Assembly: GCA_943787445.1 (NCBI GenBank)
Contig: CALSML010000007.1
Location: forward strand, 1 to 64,000
Direction: 5' to 3'
Source of the DNA: an uncultured Alphaproteobacteria bacterium
Lineage (GTDB): Bacteria > Pseudomonadota > Alphaproteobacteria > UBA6615
Length of the DNA stretch: 64,000 nucleotides
A program made the translations under genes and the position numbers. Shown in pieces: positions 8,245 to 17,411 of this stretch (position 1 is the first letter of the stretch; every line of letters starts with the position of its first letter). The notes under the pieces were generated by a model. It was not told where the DNA came from. It was given only the letters and a program-made list of their open reading frames with translations, and ran no database searches.

Positions 8245-9705
8245 ATGAACAAGTCTCCTCGATTGATTGAATGGTTGCCACGGCTGGGCGAGGCCCAAGT
8301 CCTGTGTGTCGGTGACGTGATGCTCGATCGCTTTGTCTATGGCGAGGTGGAGCGGATATCACCCGAAGCCCCCATTCCCGTGCTCAGGATTACCCGACAG
8401 GATGTGACGGTGGGGGGCGCGGGCAATGTGGCGCGCAACCTCTCTGCGCTGGGAGCCAGCGTCAGATTGTTCGGTGTGGTCGGAGATGACGCCGAGGGCG
8501 CCGAGCTGCGCGCGGTGCTGGCTGATGATGCGGCGATCACTCTGGCCCTTTTCACAGGGCCGTCGCGTCCGACAACCGTCAAGACCCGCTACATCGCAGG
8601 CGTGCAGCAATTGTTGCGCACGGATGAGGAAGATCTGGACGCGATGCCTCAGGCTCTGCTGGGTCAACTCTCGGAAGAACTGTCCAAAGAAATCTCCAGT
8701 GGTGCCTATGGGGCCTTGGTGTTGTCTGATTATGGCAAGGGGCTTCTGCGCGAGAGCCTGATCAATCAGGCTGTTGCGGCTGCCACGGCGGCGGGCGTGC
8801 CGGTGATTGTGGATCCCAAGGGAACCGATTATGGCCGCTATCGTGGTGCGGGCGTGCTGACGCCCAATCGGCGTGAACTGGCCGAAGCCACGCGGTTAGC
8901 TGTTGATACCGATACGGATGTGGAAACGGCTGCACGTGCATTGCTGAAAGATTATGGTGTGTCAGCGGTTGTGGCGACGCGGGGCGCGCAGGGCATGGCG
9001 GTGGTGACAGCCGATGACTGCGCGCATCTGCCTGCGCTGGCGCGTGAGGTGTTTGATGTATCGGGGGCCGGCGACACGGTGGTTGCGACACTCGCCGCGG
9101 GTCTGGCGACGGGGCTGGCCCTGACCGATGCGGCGCAGCTTGCCAATGTTGCAGCTGGCATTGTCGTTGCAAAAGTCGGAACGGCCATTGTGCGTCCCGA
9201 TGAACTCGGTGATGCGCTGGGTGGAGGACCGGGTCCCGGCGCAAAATTCCTACAACGCAATGCTCTGATGGAGCGGGTTGCCATGTGGCGGGCGCGGGGG
9301 TTGTTGGTTGGGTTCACCAATGGGTGCTTTGATCTGGTGCATCCCGGTCATGTCTCTCTGATCGAACAGGCCAGTGCGGCTTGTGATCGCCTGATTGTCG
9401 CCCTCAATGATGATGCCTCGGTCGCGCGCCTGAAGGGTGAGGGCCGTCCGGTCCAGCCTGAGCTCGCACGCGGTCAGGTGATCGCGTCCCTGTCCGGGGT
9501 CGATGCGGTGGTTCTGTTCGGGGAAGATACTCCGCGCGAACTGATCGAGGAGGTGCGTCCCGACGTTCTTGTCAAAGGTGCGGACTACGCGGCGGAAGAT
9601 GTTGTCGGTGGTGATTTCGTGTCCGGATATGGCGGCCGCGTGGTGCTGGCCAATCTGGTCGACGGGTTTTCGACCACCGATACCATTTCGCGCATTTCGG
9701 ACTGA
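8245..9705 (+). CDS. hldE: Bifunctional heptose-7-phosphate kinase / heptose-1-phosphate adenylyltransferase
   Basis: 486 residues with two domains. The N-terminal ribokinase-like HldA domain (about 1-320) shows VGDVMLDRFVYGEVERISPE, VGGAGNVARNL, DYGKGLL, and the catalytic VSGAGDTVVATLA. The C-terminal nucleotidyltransferase domain (about 345-486) shows FTNGCFDLVHPGH and LNDDASVARLKGEGRPV. It makes ADP-D-glycero-beta-D-manno-heptose for lipopolysaccharide inner core. The tandem GTG-ATG leaves ATG 8245 as the likely start. It is convergent with mmcB, with only three bases between the stops. Confidence 0.95.
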   Translation: MNKSPRLIEWLPRLGEAQVLCVGDVMLDRFVYGEVERISPEAPIPVLRITRQDVTVGGAGNVARNLSALGASVRLFGVVGDDAEGAELRAVLADDAAITLALFTGPSRPTTVKTRYIAGVQQLLRTDEEDLDAMPQALLGQLSEELSKEISSGAYGALVLSDYGKGLLRESLINQAVAAATAAGVPVIVDPKGTDYGRYRGAGVLTPNRRELAEATRLAVDTDTDVETAARALLKDYGVSAVVATRGAQGMAVVTADDCAHLPALAREVFDVSGAGDTVVATLAAGLATGLALTDAAQLANVAAGIVVAKVGTAIVRPDELGDALGGGPGPGAKFLQRNALMERVAMWRARGLLVGFTNGCFDLVHPGHVSLIEQASAACDRLIVALNDDASVARLKGEGRPVQPELARGQVIASLSGVDAVVLFGEDTPRELIEEVRPDVLVKGADYAAEDVVGGDFVSGYGGRVVLANLVDGFSTTDTISRISD

Positions 9706-9708
9706 CGC

Positions 9709-10173
9709 TCAGATACGTGGATCGACAAGGCGTTGATGGCGCTCGGCCGCTATGCGCGCGAAGCGCAGGGTGAGTGCTTTGCGCCGGCTGGCGTGCAGCC
9801 CGGTGTCAGGGGCGGGACGAATTTCTTCGGCCCCCCAGGAATCCGCGATAATCAGGCCCGTTGAGGCCGGGATCAATTCATCGGGGAATTCCGGAGGCAC
9901 CGCGAAGTAGAGGCGATCGCAAAAGTCTTCGTATTCCGGCCATTTCGTGTCCCCCCGGAAATCCGCGACGCTCACCTTGACCTCGACGATCACGAAAACA
10001 CCGGCTTCCGACAGACCGATCACGTCTGCGCGGCGGTTGTTGGCCAGTGTGAATTCGGTCAGCACCGTGTAGCCCATATTCACGAGCTGGCGGCAAACAC
10101 CGCGTGTTGTTTCAACGGTCCGTGCCGCGGTGTCACCATTCCCGGAAAGGATGCGCGGATTTGTGTCTGACAT
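9709..10173 (-). CDS. mmcB: MmcB-family DNA repair protein
   Basis: 154 residues, a PD-(D/E)XK nuclease-like fold. The characteristic core is RRADVIGLSEAGVFVIVEVKVSVADFRGD (Asp in ADVIG and the ExK of EVKVS form the nuclease-type site), followed by KWPEYEDFCDRLYFAVPPEFP. In Caulobacter the homologue is an SOS-induced factor in mitomycin C tolerance (established). No GTTC-N7-GTTC LexA box is visible in the 140 bases upstream, so SOS control is not supported here. ATG 10173 follows an AT-rich leader and is the natural start. Confidence 0.88.
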   Translation of the reverse strand: MSDTNPRILSGNGDTAARTVETTRGVCRQLVNMGYTVLTEFTLANNRRADVIGLSEAGVFVIVEVKVSVADFRGDTKWPEYEDFCDRLYFAVPPEFPDELIPASTGLIIADSWGAEEIRPAPDTGLHASRRKALTLRFARIAAERHQRLVDPRI

Positions 10174-10316
10174 ATGAATAACTGCTTGTTTAATAAGAGA
10201 AATTCGAATTTTAACTGGTTGCGCCGTCAACTGTGCCCGATATAGTATTGCACGACCGATCGGGGGAGGATCGTTCGTGACCTTGTGGCACGTGGGCGCT
10301 GGCGTAAAGGTGAGAC

Positions 10317-10526
10317 ATGGAAAATCAACCGATTGAAGTAAACAGCACATCCTCTGGTGTGAGCCGCCGTAAGGCGCTGGCAAGTCTGGGACTGGCTGCC
10401 GGTGTTGCCTATGCGGCCCCGACAATTGTTCGCCTGGATCGCAGTGCCAATGCCAAGGTATTGCCGACTCCCTGCCCGCCACCCGGTGGTGGTGCCAAGA
10501 AGGGCAAGGGCGGTAAGTTTAAGTAG
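10317..10526 (+). CDS. Tat-signal microprotein with Pro/Gly/Lys-rich tail (unknown function)
   Basis: 69 residues. The first half is a twin-arginine-type signal: VSRRKALASLGLAAGVAYAA, then PTIVRLDRSANA. Only about 23 residues remain beyond the putative ANA cleavage site; they contain one Cys flanked by prolines (PTPCPPPGGG) and a basic glycine tail (KKGKGGKFK). An AAAGGTGAG ribosome-binding site precedes ATG 10317. A TPR-methyltransferase begins 97 bases downstream on the same strand. I do not recognise a function. The short mature part is odd for a Tat substrate, which is normally a folded protein. Confidence 0.7.
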   Translation: MENQPIEVNSTSSGVSRRKALASLGLAAGVAYAAPTIVRLDRSANAKVLPTPCPPPGGGAKKGKGGKFK

Positions 10527-10623
10527 CCACCGCGGCTCACTTCCCCACAATCAATCCTGTTTCAGTCTGACAATCTGCTGCATGTGGGCGTGCATGCGCT
10601 TCGGGGTTGTGCATACTTGATGG

Positions 10624-11699
10624 ATGAATTCTGAACCCTTCTTTCTTGCCGATCGCCTTTTGCACGAGGGCGATGCCCGGGCCGCAGTCGATGTGTTTCG
10701 CGATATTGTGGAGGCCGCTCCGGAACATGTCGCGGCCTGGCGAAAATATGCCGAGGCGCTTGAACTCACGGTGACAGCGATGCTGCTGCAGATGCCGCCC
10801 GGCAGGGAAATGCGGTCGAAGCCGATCATATTGCCGAAGTGGGATCATCTCTGCTGTTTCACGGGGACGGCAAGCGGGCAAAATCCTTTTTTACCCGCGC
10901 ACTGAAGCTCGATGAAAACTGTCTGAGCGCCCATTGGTTGCTGGGGGAATACCACTCCACCCAGGATGAAAAGGAAATGGCGCTGGTTCATTACCGCCGT
11001 TGCCTTGAGATCGCACCGGATCGTCAGGGTCCGGCCTTCATGATTGCAGCACTGGGGGAAGATGCATCACCTGACCGGGCTCCGGATGATTATGTGTCGG
11101 AGTTTTTTGACTGGTATGCGGATCACTTCGAAAGTCATCTCACCGAGAATCTGAAATACATCGGCCCGCAGGAGGTCGCCAAGGCGCTGCGGACAGTTCG
11201 CCCTGACGGTGTCGGGCATCTGATCGATCTGGGCTGCGGTACCGGTTTGGCCGGTGTCGCACTGGCCGGGCTGGCGTCACGTCTGACGGGTGTTGATTTG
11301 TCCGGCGCCATGCTGGAGCGCGCGAAGGCCACGGGGGCCTATGCAAATCTTGTTCAACTGGATCTGGTGAGCGCGCTCCAAGCGCAGGCTGACGGTGTGG
11401 CCGAAGCTGCCGTCGCCGTTGACGTGCTTGTCTATGTCGGAGTTGTGGAATCGGTATTTGCCGAGCTCAAACCGGTGTTGGCCATTGATGGTGTGCTCAT
11501 CGCCACGTTCGAGGAGGGGGATCACATTGAAGACTGGGATCTCAGTGCGGCGGGGCGCTATCGCCATACGGAAGACTATCTTCGAAAGACAGCTGCCAAT
11601 GCGGGACTCGAGGTGATTTCGATCTCCCGCACGTCCTTGCGCGAGGAATACGAAGTGCCCGTACCCAGTTTGATCGCGACCTTCCAGAAGCGCGGATAG
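10624..11699 (+). CDS. TPR-containing SAM-dependent methyltransferase (one frameshift)
   Basis: About 358 residues. The N-terminal half has TPR-like helices (ALKLDENCLSAHWLLGEYHS; MALVHYRRCLEIAPD). A linker DYVSEFFDWYADHFESHL leads to a class I methyltransferase with motif I HLIDLGCGTGLAGVAL, motif II GVDLSGAMLERA, and VDVLVYVG. This is the family often annotated as 'TPR methyltransferase, NPHP-like'; substrates are unknown. One base is missing near 10771, after AEALEL. Beyond it the protein reads on as DSDAAADAARQGNAVEAD in the other frame. The downstream hairpin at 11702 terminates it. Confidence 0.82.
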
Positions 11700-11701
11700 C
11701 A

Positions 11702-11727
11702 AAACGCCCGGCCAAGGCCGGGCGTTT
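11702..11727. terminator. Bidirectional hairpin terminator
   Basis: Perfect 12-bp inverted repeat AAACGCCCGGCC / GGCCGGGCGTTT with a two-base centre, lying between two convergent genes; the T run suits the plus-strand gene and the A run the minus-strand gene. Confidence 0.85.
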
Positions 11728-11753
11728 GCCACTCAATTCTTTTTCGTTGCCTG

Positions 11754-12314
11754 TCAGGCTGCCTGCGGAACGGCTTCAGTCTCGGCAATCAGGCCCAGAA
11801 AGGCTTCCAGGCGCGCTGCGCTGTTGGAATCGCTTGTGGCGGTGATCAGATTTCCATCGGTGACCAGATTCTGATCGGCCACCAGTTCGGCTCCAGCGCG
11901 GGCAACCTCTTCGTCGACTTCGGCTGCTCCGGCGATCTGGCGCGCGGCCACAACACCAGCGGGCACCAGCAAGCGCAGGGCGTCGCCGACAACGAGAACC
12001 GGCTGTTCGGCATCCATGAAGGCCGAGATCAGGCGTTTTGTGTGAACGTTTTCGATCAGCGTGTCGGCGCTGTTCTTGCCATCGGGAAGGATCAGCCCGG
12101 CATAATCTGCTGCCAGGGATTCGGCGATGTCTTCATCGGCCATGAAGTGATGGCCCCAGGCACCGTCATGCCAGCCCTGGACGAGACCACCATCGGGTGA
12201 AATCACCTTGACCTTGCGGCCCTGAGCCAGAAGTGTTTTCTGTGTGTCGGTGAACGTGGTTTCGGCAAACCCTGCGGCGGCAATGATTGCAATTGCGAGT
12301 TTCTCTTCAGCCAT
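11754..12314 (-). CDS. DJ-1/PfpI superfamily protein lacking the nucleophilic cysteine
   Basis: 186 residues with the class I glutamine-amidotransferase-like fold. KLAIAIIAAAGFAETTFTDTQ and KVKVISPDGG are typical of the PfpI N-terminus, and DYAGLILPDGKNSADTL corresponds to the region before the nucleophile elbow. Where active members have (A/V)xCHG, this protein reads VVGDALRLLVPAGVVAAR, with no Cys. A classical protease, deglycase or chaperone activity through that Cys is therefore unlikely. The upstream 260 bases to the bactofilin stop hold nothing recognisable. Confidence 0.72.
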   Translation of the reverse strand: MAEEKLAIAIIAAAGFAETTFTDTQKTLLAQGRKVKVISPDGGLVQGWHDGAWGHHFMADEDIAESLAADYAGLILPDGKNSADTLIENVHTKRLISAFMDAEQPVLVVGDALRLLVPAGVVAARQIAGAAEVDEEVARAGAELVADQNLVTDGNLITATSDSNSAARLEAFLGLIAETEAVPQAA

Positions 12315-12583
12315 TTTAAGCACTCCATAGTTGTGGCGCTCCGGTTCGGCGACCAGGTGGCCGAGGAGAGCGGTATGGCGGTGGCGAGCAATTCTGCGAC
12401 GCGTTCATGCACGCGCAATCCATTTTTTGGTTTGCTCGTTCGGGAACGGTCACGCGGTGTGCGCGACGACCGGTACCGGGGATGTCAGTGATGTTCTGAA
12501 ATGTAGGAATCAGGGCGGCACAAGTCAATCAGCAGTGCTGCTTATGTGCGTTTTCGCCGCACATTCCCGGCAAGACTTGGGTC

Positions 12584-13160
12584 TCAGCTGGCTGCGGCGC
12601 TCCGTACGGGTGCTGCCGCCGGCTCTGCCGGTCGGCCCAGAGGCGTCGTGGCAGTGTTTGGGCTCTCATTCCGCGTGATGGTACCCGCGATTTCACCGCC
12701 GGATTCCACTTCGATACGACCATATTTGATGGTGCCTGTGACATGGCCGGTGCTGCGGATTTGCAGCACACCGGTGACCGTCAGTTCGCCTTCAAACGGC
12801 CATGTTCCTCGGCATCCGTCACCGTAGCACTGCCCGTATAGGTGCCACCTTCGGCCACTTCGAGAACTTCGCTGGTCAGGGTCGCTTCAACGGTCTCTTC
12901 GACGACCAGTGTGTCGCAGTCGGAAACTTCCCCTTTGAGCTTGATGCCCGGGCCCACGGTCATTCGTGCGCCGACACTGCCGGTTCCGTGCCGCGCCGTT
13001 GTGCGGTCCCGGACGGGGGAACCGGGGGAACTTCATGGAGGCTTCTGGCTGGAGTCCCGGAGGTCTGGTCCACGTCGTTCATTTCTGTTTTCCCGTGCGG
13101 GTCGGCCTTGGCTGCCATTTGGCTGTCCGATGCGCCCGTCTGTCGTCGTTTCAAGAACAC
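12584..13160 (-). CDS. Bactofilin (polymer-forming cytoskeletal protein; frameshifted)
   Basis: The N-terminal region from ATG 13160 is low-complexity and probably disordered. The DUF583/bactofilin beta-helix core follows in another frame (MTVGPGIKLKGEVSDCDTLV, then VEETVEATLTSEVLEVAEGG and YTGSATVTDAEEHGR). It continues after a second shift as VLQIRSTGHVTGTIKYGRIE, then VESGGEIAGTI. Two one-base indels (about 12975 and 12790) join all pieces. Bactofilins form nucleotide-independent filaments that localise cell-wall or polar proteins. The C-terminal tail is Ala/Pro-rich. The core is otherwise complete. Confidence 0.78.
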
Positions 13161-13308
13161 TGTATCTCAACTTGCTGTTTCAGCGGTATGTCATTTCGCA
13201 GTTTGTAGACGACGAAACCGTTGCCGTATTCCAAATCTCGCAGCGGATCAAAGCGATCCTGTGGCTGCGAGGTGGCGATTCTGGGAAACAGGGTCTCTGG
13301 TAAGAACA

Positions 13309-13336
13309 AACCCTGGCCCCGTAAAGGGCCAGGGTT
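13309..13336. terminator. Hairpin terminator
   Basis: AACCCTGGCCC (13309-13319) pairs with GGGCCAGGGTT (13326-13336) around a six-base loop. It lies 45 bases beyond the stop of the minus-strand secreted-protein gene. Confidence 0.7.
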
Positions 13337-13380
13337 GCTGATATGGAAATCCGAACGCGCTGGAAACGACGCGTTGGTGG

Positions 13381-13710
13381 TTATCTGCCTTGCTGGATCA
13401 CCCGGACGTCCCAGGGACCGCTGGCTTCAACAGCCATCTTGAATTTACCCGGACCGGAAAAGGACATTTTGCCGGTCATCGGCGGTTCGGTGTCCAGACG
13501 GGACTGGGGATCACTGGCGATCTTCGGCTGACCATTTTCGCCAAGGACCTTCACGAGGAATTTGCCGCCCGTGGCGCTCCAGCGGATTTCGAAGGGGCCG
13601 TTCAGGGCTTCGAATTCTTCGCCGACTTTGGCGTCTGCCGCGCGGGCCTCGAACAGCAGGTTGATAACCTGTGCGTGGACCGAGTTTGCTGCGAGGGACA
13701 ACATGGCCAC
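13381..13710 (-). CDS. Small secreted protein of unknown function
   Basis: At least 109 residues. The GTG at 13710 gives MAMLSLAANSVHA-QVINLL, but in-frame sequence upstream (HALVLTAAIAVA) extends a better signal peptide without offering an ATG. The true start therefore lies further upstream at a rare start codon or across a small indel near 13760. After cleavage at VHA-Q the mature part is about 95 residues. It contains GPFEIRWSATGGKFLVKVLG and MTGKMSFSGPGKFKM, suggesting a compact beta-rich periplasmic domain. No family is recognised. A hairpin terminator follows at 13309-13336. Confidence 0.6.
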   Translation of the reverse strand: MAMLSLAANSVHAQVINLLFEARAADAKVGEEFEALNGPFEIRWSATGGKFLVKVLGENGQPKIASDPQSRLDTEPPMTGKMSFSGPGKFKMAVEASGPWDVRVIQQGR

Positions 13711-13921
13711 TGCAATGGCTGCTGTGAGGACAAGGGCGTGAATTTTATTTTGCAGAATGTTTATTAGTTTCGCTTATCAAGTTGTTGGCGCTCTGTTTGT
13801 CTCAATTCGAAGCCTCTTCGAATGACTATTTTACTCAGGAATTTACAATACTACCTTTTGTGGTTCTGTCACACGGGGTAAACGCCCCAATATGCGACTC
13901 ATTCCATGTTTTAACCATTAA

Positions 13922-14104
<183 letters not shown>

Positions 14105-14145
14105 TAAATGACATTCTGATCGCGACGCGTTGCGGGGAGATATCC

Positions 14146-14574
14146 ATGGCGGACGAAAACAACACGAAAATCACCAAGTCTGATGAAGAGTGGCGCGCCC
14201 AGTTGACGCCGGAGCAGTATGAGATCACCCGTCAGGCCGGGACGGAGCGTGCGTTCACCGGCAAATACAATGACAGCAAGGAGCCGGGCATTTTTCATTG
14301 CGTGTGCTGTGATGCGCCCCTGTTCACGTCAGACGAGAAGTTCGACTCCGGAACCGGATGGCCAAGCTTCTGGGCGCCTGTTGATGATTCGGCGGTTGAG
14401 ACCAAAGTGGACCGGGCCTGTGGCATGGTCCGCAACGAAGCGGTGTGTTCGCGGTGCGATGCCCATCTGGGACATGTGTTTCCGGACGGACCGCAGCCCA
14501 CGGGTCTGCGCTATTGCATGAACTCGGCTTCGCTCGACCTGAAACCGAAATCCGGGGACGATTCTGCAGGCTAG
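14146..14574 (+). CDS. msrB: Peptide-methionine (R)-S-oxide reductase MsrB
   Basis: 142 residues, single-domain MsrB. Zn-binding cysteine pairs are in CVCCDAPLF and [15 protein letters not shown]. The family signature [11 protein letters not shown] is present, and the catalytic Cys lies in [11 protein letters not shown] near residue 125. It reduces methionine-R-sulfoxide in oxidised proteins using thioredoxin. No signal peptide is visible, so it is cytoplasmic. Its TAG stop shares the CTAG tetranucleotide with the stop of the convergent lipoprotein gene. Confidence 0.96.
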   Translation: MADENNTKITKSDEEWRAQLTPEQYEITRQAGTERAFTGKYNDSKEPGIFHCVCCDAPLFTSDEKFDSGTGWPSFWAPVDDSAVETKVDRACGMVRNEAVCSRCDAHLGHVFPDGPQPTGLRYCMNSASLDLKPKSGDDSAG

Positions 14575-15569
14575 TTTCTGGATAGGTGGGACTTTGGGTC
14601 CAACCGGTCCGCGCCCGAGCTGAGGGCGGTGGCCGGATCGTCGATCCAGCCGCGTATGTCCTGCCAGACCGTTTCGCCCTGCAGGTCCCGCAACAGCATG
14701 TGATAGCCGCTGTCATAGACGGCGATGACCGGTTTCCGGTCGGGCGCGTCCGGTAAGGCGTCAAGCATCCGGCGGATGGCCCTGGGCGGCACAATATCGT
14801 CATGGGCCCCGAGCAGCAGCAATGCCAGGGCCGGGATCTGGTCAGCGGCGCCGAGGGCTGCATCCATCAGGTTCACGATCCCCCACATGGCATCGACCCG
14901 CGTGTTCCGGATGACATGGGGGTCACGGCCGAGCGCCCGCAGCATCTCGATATTGTCGGAGGGGTGGCGCTTGATCCCCTGGCCGGAAAAGGTCAGCCAC
15001 GGCATCGTGTGGGCAAACATCCAGAGCGTCGCACGCTGATAGGCCGGAATGGTTGCCCGGCCCCACAGGGCGGGCGCCACAAGGACAAGGCCATCGACAT
15101 TCAGGGGTTCGGGGTGTCCCGCCGTCATCAGCACGGCCCCGCCCATGCTTTCGCCCAGGGCGTAGACCGGTAGTTCCGGAAAGGCATTTCCAATGGCCAT
15201 GACGGCACCACGGGCATCCGCGGCCAGCACGTCATGTCCGGGCCAGATTCCCCGCTGGCCGGACTGGCCGAATCCGCGCTGGTCATAGGCCAGGGTCGCG
15301 ATGCCCTGCGTGGCCAGCCAAGGCCCGAAGGCGGAGAAGGCATTGCTGTAATCGTTGAACCCGTGCAGGGCGAGCAACACGCCGCGCGGCGGCCCGTCGG
15401 GGACCCACCGCCGCAAGGGCAGCCGGGTCCCGTCCCGGGTGACATAGTGGGTGTCTGTCAGGACCGGGCGCAGGGGATTGTCGATCCGGGGCCCCGGTTC
15501 CTGGATGCGCGGGGAACAGGCCGCAAGAAGTGCTGCTGCAAGAAGGAGCAGAAGGGGCGTGCGGATCAT
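14571..15569 (-). CDS. Alpha/beta-hydrolase lipoprotein (monoacylglycerol-lipase/lysophospholipase-like)
   Basis: 332 residues. A lipoprotein signal peptide ends in the lipobox LLAAC, so it is probably anchored in the cell envelope. Catalytic triad candidates are Ser in [11 protein letters not shown], Asp in [10 protein letters not shown] and His in [11 protein letters not shown]. The oxyanion region is [13 protein letters not shown]. The fold matches the serine aminopeptidase S33/Hydrolase_4 group, which includes monoglyceride lipases. Its ATG overlaps the stop of the upstream ABC ATPase gene, so the two are translationally coupled. The substrate is inferred only by family. Confidence 0.87.
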   Translation of the reverse strand: MIRTPLLLLLAAALLAACSPRIQEPGPRIDNPLRPVLTDTHYVTRDGTRLPLRRWVPDGPPRGVLLALHGFNDYSNAFSAFGPWLATQGIATLAYDQRGFGQSGQRGIWPGHDVLAADARGAVMAIGNAFPELPVYALGESMGGAVLMTAGHPEPLNVDGLVLVAPALWGRATIPAYQRATLWMFAHTMPWLTFSGQGIKRHPSDNIEMLRALGRDPHVIRNTRVDAMWGIVNLMDAALGAADQIPALALLLLGAHDDIVPPRAIRRMLDALPDAPDRKPVIAVYDSGYHMLLRDLQGETVWQDIRGWIDDPATALSSGADRLDPKSHLSRN

Positions 15570-16537
15570 GCGTGGTCCGTGGCCTCGCGGGTGAGTTCGA
15601 GGAAGATGTCCTCCAGATCCGGCTCCTCGGTCGCCAGATCCGCGATGACCAGTCCGGCATCCGCAACGGCTGCGAGAATTTCACGGACTTCGGTTTCGCT
15701 TGTCCGATAGCGGAAGACCAGCGTGCAGTCGTCGGGCAAATCCACCGTGAAGCGGCTCAATGCGCCGGGCAATGCGTCGAGGGGCTGCGCCACGGTCACG
15801 CGAAGTTCCTTGTTGTCGAGCCGCTGCACGAGGGATCGGGTGTCGTCATAGGCAATGACGCTGCCGCGATTGATGATGGCGATGTGATCGCAGAGTTCTT
15901 CGGCCTCTTCGAGATAATGGGTCGTGAGAACGATTGTGGTGCCGTTGTTGTTGAGTTCCTTGACGAAATCCCAGAGCGAACGCCGCAATTCGATATCGAC
16001 GCCGGCGGTGGGTTCATCGAGGACCAGCACCGGTGGATTGTGCACCAGTGCCTTGGCGACCAGCAGGCGGCGGCGCATGCCGCCCGACAGGGAACGGGAA
16101 TAGGCTTTGGCCTTGTCCTCGAGGCCCACACGTTCAAGAATTTCCATCGTCCGCCGTTCCTTTGGCGGAACCCCGTAAAACCCGGCCTGCACTTCGAGCA
16201 TCTCGTATGGCGTGAAGAACGCGTCGAGGTTGAGTTCCTGGGGGACGACTCCGATTGCGGCCCGCGCGTGTCGCGGGTCACGGTCGATATCCAGCCCCCA
16301 GACCGAAGCGCTGCCGCCGGTTTTGACCACCAGCCCGGCCAGAATATTGATGAAGGTCGATTTGCCCGCCCCGTTGGGTCCCAGCAGGCCGAAAATACCG
16401 CCGCGGGGGACATCCAGATCGACGGCCCGCAAGGCGTGGACCTGATCCCCGCCATCGGCGCGATAGACCTTATGGAGCCCGCGCGCGGAAATCGCGTGTT
16501 CGGGCTGTGGATCAATCACTGTCGTGGATGTGTTCAT
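15566..16537 (-). CDS. ABC transporter ATP-binding protein (ABC-2/YadG-type)
   Basis: 323 residues from ATG 16537. Walker A is GLLGPNGAGKSTF, the Q-loop VPQELNLD, the signature LSGGMRRRL, Walker B VLVLDEPTAGVD, and the switch His TTHYLEEAEEL. The C-terminal extension after about residue 240 is typical of multidrug/polysaccharide ABC-2 exporters (CcmA/YadG group). The usual companion ABC-2 permease is not beside it. Instead the next gene in the operon encodes a lipase-like lipoprotein. The permease may lie elsewhere. Confidence 0.9.
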   Translation of the reverse strand: MNTSTTVIDPQPEHAISARGLHKVYRADGGDQVHALRAVDLDVPRGGIFGLLGPNGAGKSTFINILAGLVVKTGGSASVWGLDIDRDPRHARAAIGVVPQELNLDAFFTPYEMLEVQAGFYGVPPKERRTMEILERVGLEDKAKAYSRSLSGGMRRRLLVAKALVHNPPVLVLDEPTAGVDIELRRSLWDFVKELNNNGTTIVLTTHYLEEAEELCDHIAIINRGSVIAYDDTRSLVQRLDNKELRVTVAQPLDALPGALSRFTVDLPDDCTLVFRYRTSETEVREILAAVADAGLVIADLATEEPDLEDIFLELTREATDHA

Positions 16538-16671
16538 GGGCCTTGTGGAGTTCGGGGATTTGGAGTTCGGGAATATATTGTCGCGCGAAAGCGCTTCGCT
16601 TATGTATGGCGTCTGCGCCGATGGCACAACCGCCCACGGCGTCCTATGCCGATCGCAGGAGCACGTCCGCC

Positions 16672-16851
16672 ATGCAACCGCCAGAGATCATTGAAGCCAA
16701 CAGCCGCGAACTTGCCTGTGATGGCGGCGGTGGCGCGTTGGGTCACCCACGTGTGTTCCTCAATATGGGGACCAAGTCGGAGATCGACTGTCCCTATTGT
16801 GGCCGGCACTTTGTCCTGGCGGCTGATGCACCTGCCGCTGCTGATCATTGA
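16672..16851 (+). CDS. zf-CHCC zinc-finger protein (NDUFS6-like)
   Basis: 59 residues from ATG 16672 (an in-frame ATG at 16621 would add 17). The Zn motif is formed by ACDGGGGALGHPRVFLNM and IDCPYCGRHFVL, the C-x8-H-x(n)-C-x2-C pattern of the alphaproteobacterial homologue of complex I subunit NDUFS6. It probably supports respiratory complex I. The stop overlaps the next start (CATTGA). Confidence 0.85.
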   Translation: MQPPEIIEANSRELACDGGGGALGHPRVFLNMGTKSEIDCPYCGRHFVLAADAPAAADH

Positions 16852-17411
16852 CATCCCCCGCGGACGCACTGCCCGCACCCCTCCAGACTTCGCGTATGCA
16901 ATTGGTGCCGGTTGGGCGTGAACTGGCGCGGGCATTGCTCACTGACCGCAAGCTCGCAGCGGACCTGGCGGGCGGCCTGATCCATCGTGATTTCCCAGAT
17001 GCGGATTTGGCGGCAAAGCTGCCGGCCTTTGCCCAGCGGCTTGATGACGCGGCCAATCCGGCCCTGGGGCGGACCGCACCGCGGGATCCGGCGGGCTGGG
17101 GGCTCTGGCTGTTTCGTTATGAAACCGAACGCATGATCGTGGGCGCAGCATCCTTCACCGGGCCGCCCAACGCCGTGGGCGAGGTCGAACTGGGTTACCA
17201 GATCGTGTCCGCCCATCGTCGACGCGGGCTGACCGTGGAGGGTTGCGCGGCGCTGATCGACTGGGCCTTTCACGACACGGCGACCAGTGCTGTCATCGCG
17301 GATTGTGCGGCTGAGAATACGGCATCGATCCAGACCCTGACAAAGCTGGGCTTCATGCACGACCGCACGACGCGGGAACGGATGTACTGGCGGCGACCGC
17401 GTCAGGTTTGA
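16848..17411 (+). CDS. GNAT acetyltransferase, RimJ/RimL-like
   Basis: 187 residues from a TTG overlapping the previous stop; an internal ATG at 16896 would give 171. GNAT core features are VGAASFTGPP, VELGYQIVSAHRRRGLTVEG (acetyl-CoA pyrophosphate loop) and AENTASIQTLTKLGFMHDR. The RimJ/RimL subgroup acetylates N-termini or small molecules; the target is unknown. Its end overlaps the convergent VOC gene by ten bases. Confidence 0.82.
   Translation: MTSPADALPAPLQTSRMQLVPVGRELARALLTDRKLAADLAGGLIHRDFPDADLAAKLPAFAQRLDDAANPALGRTAPRDPAGWGLWLFRYETERMIVGAASFTGPPNAVGEVELGYQIVSAHRRRGLTVEGCAALIDWAFHDTATSAVIADCAAENTASIQTLTKLGFMHDRTTRERMYWRRPRQV

Noticed and set aside
10174-10316. LexA/SOS box upstream of mmcB
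   Set aside because: No GTTC-N7-GTTC or reverse pattern could be found in the intergenic region on either strand.
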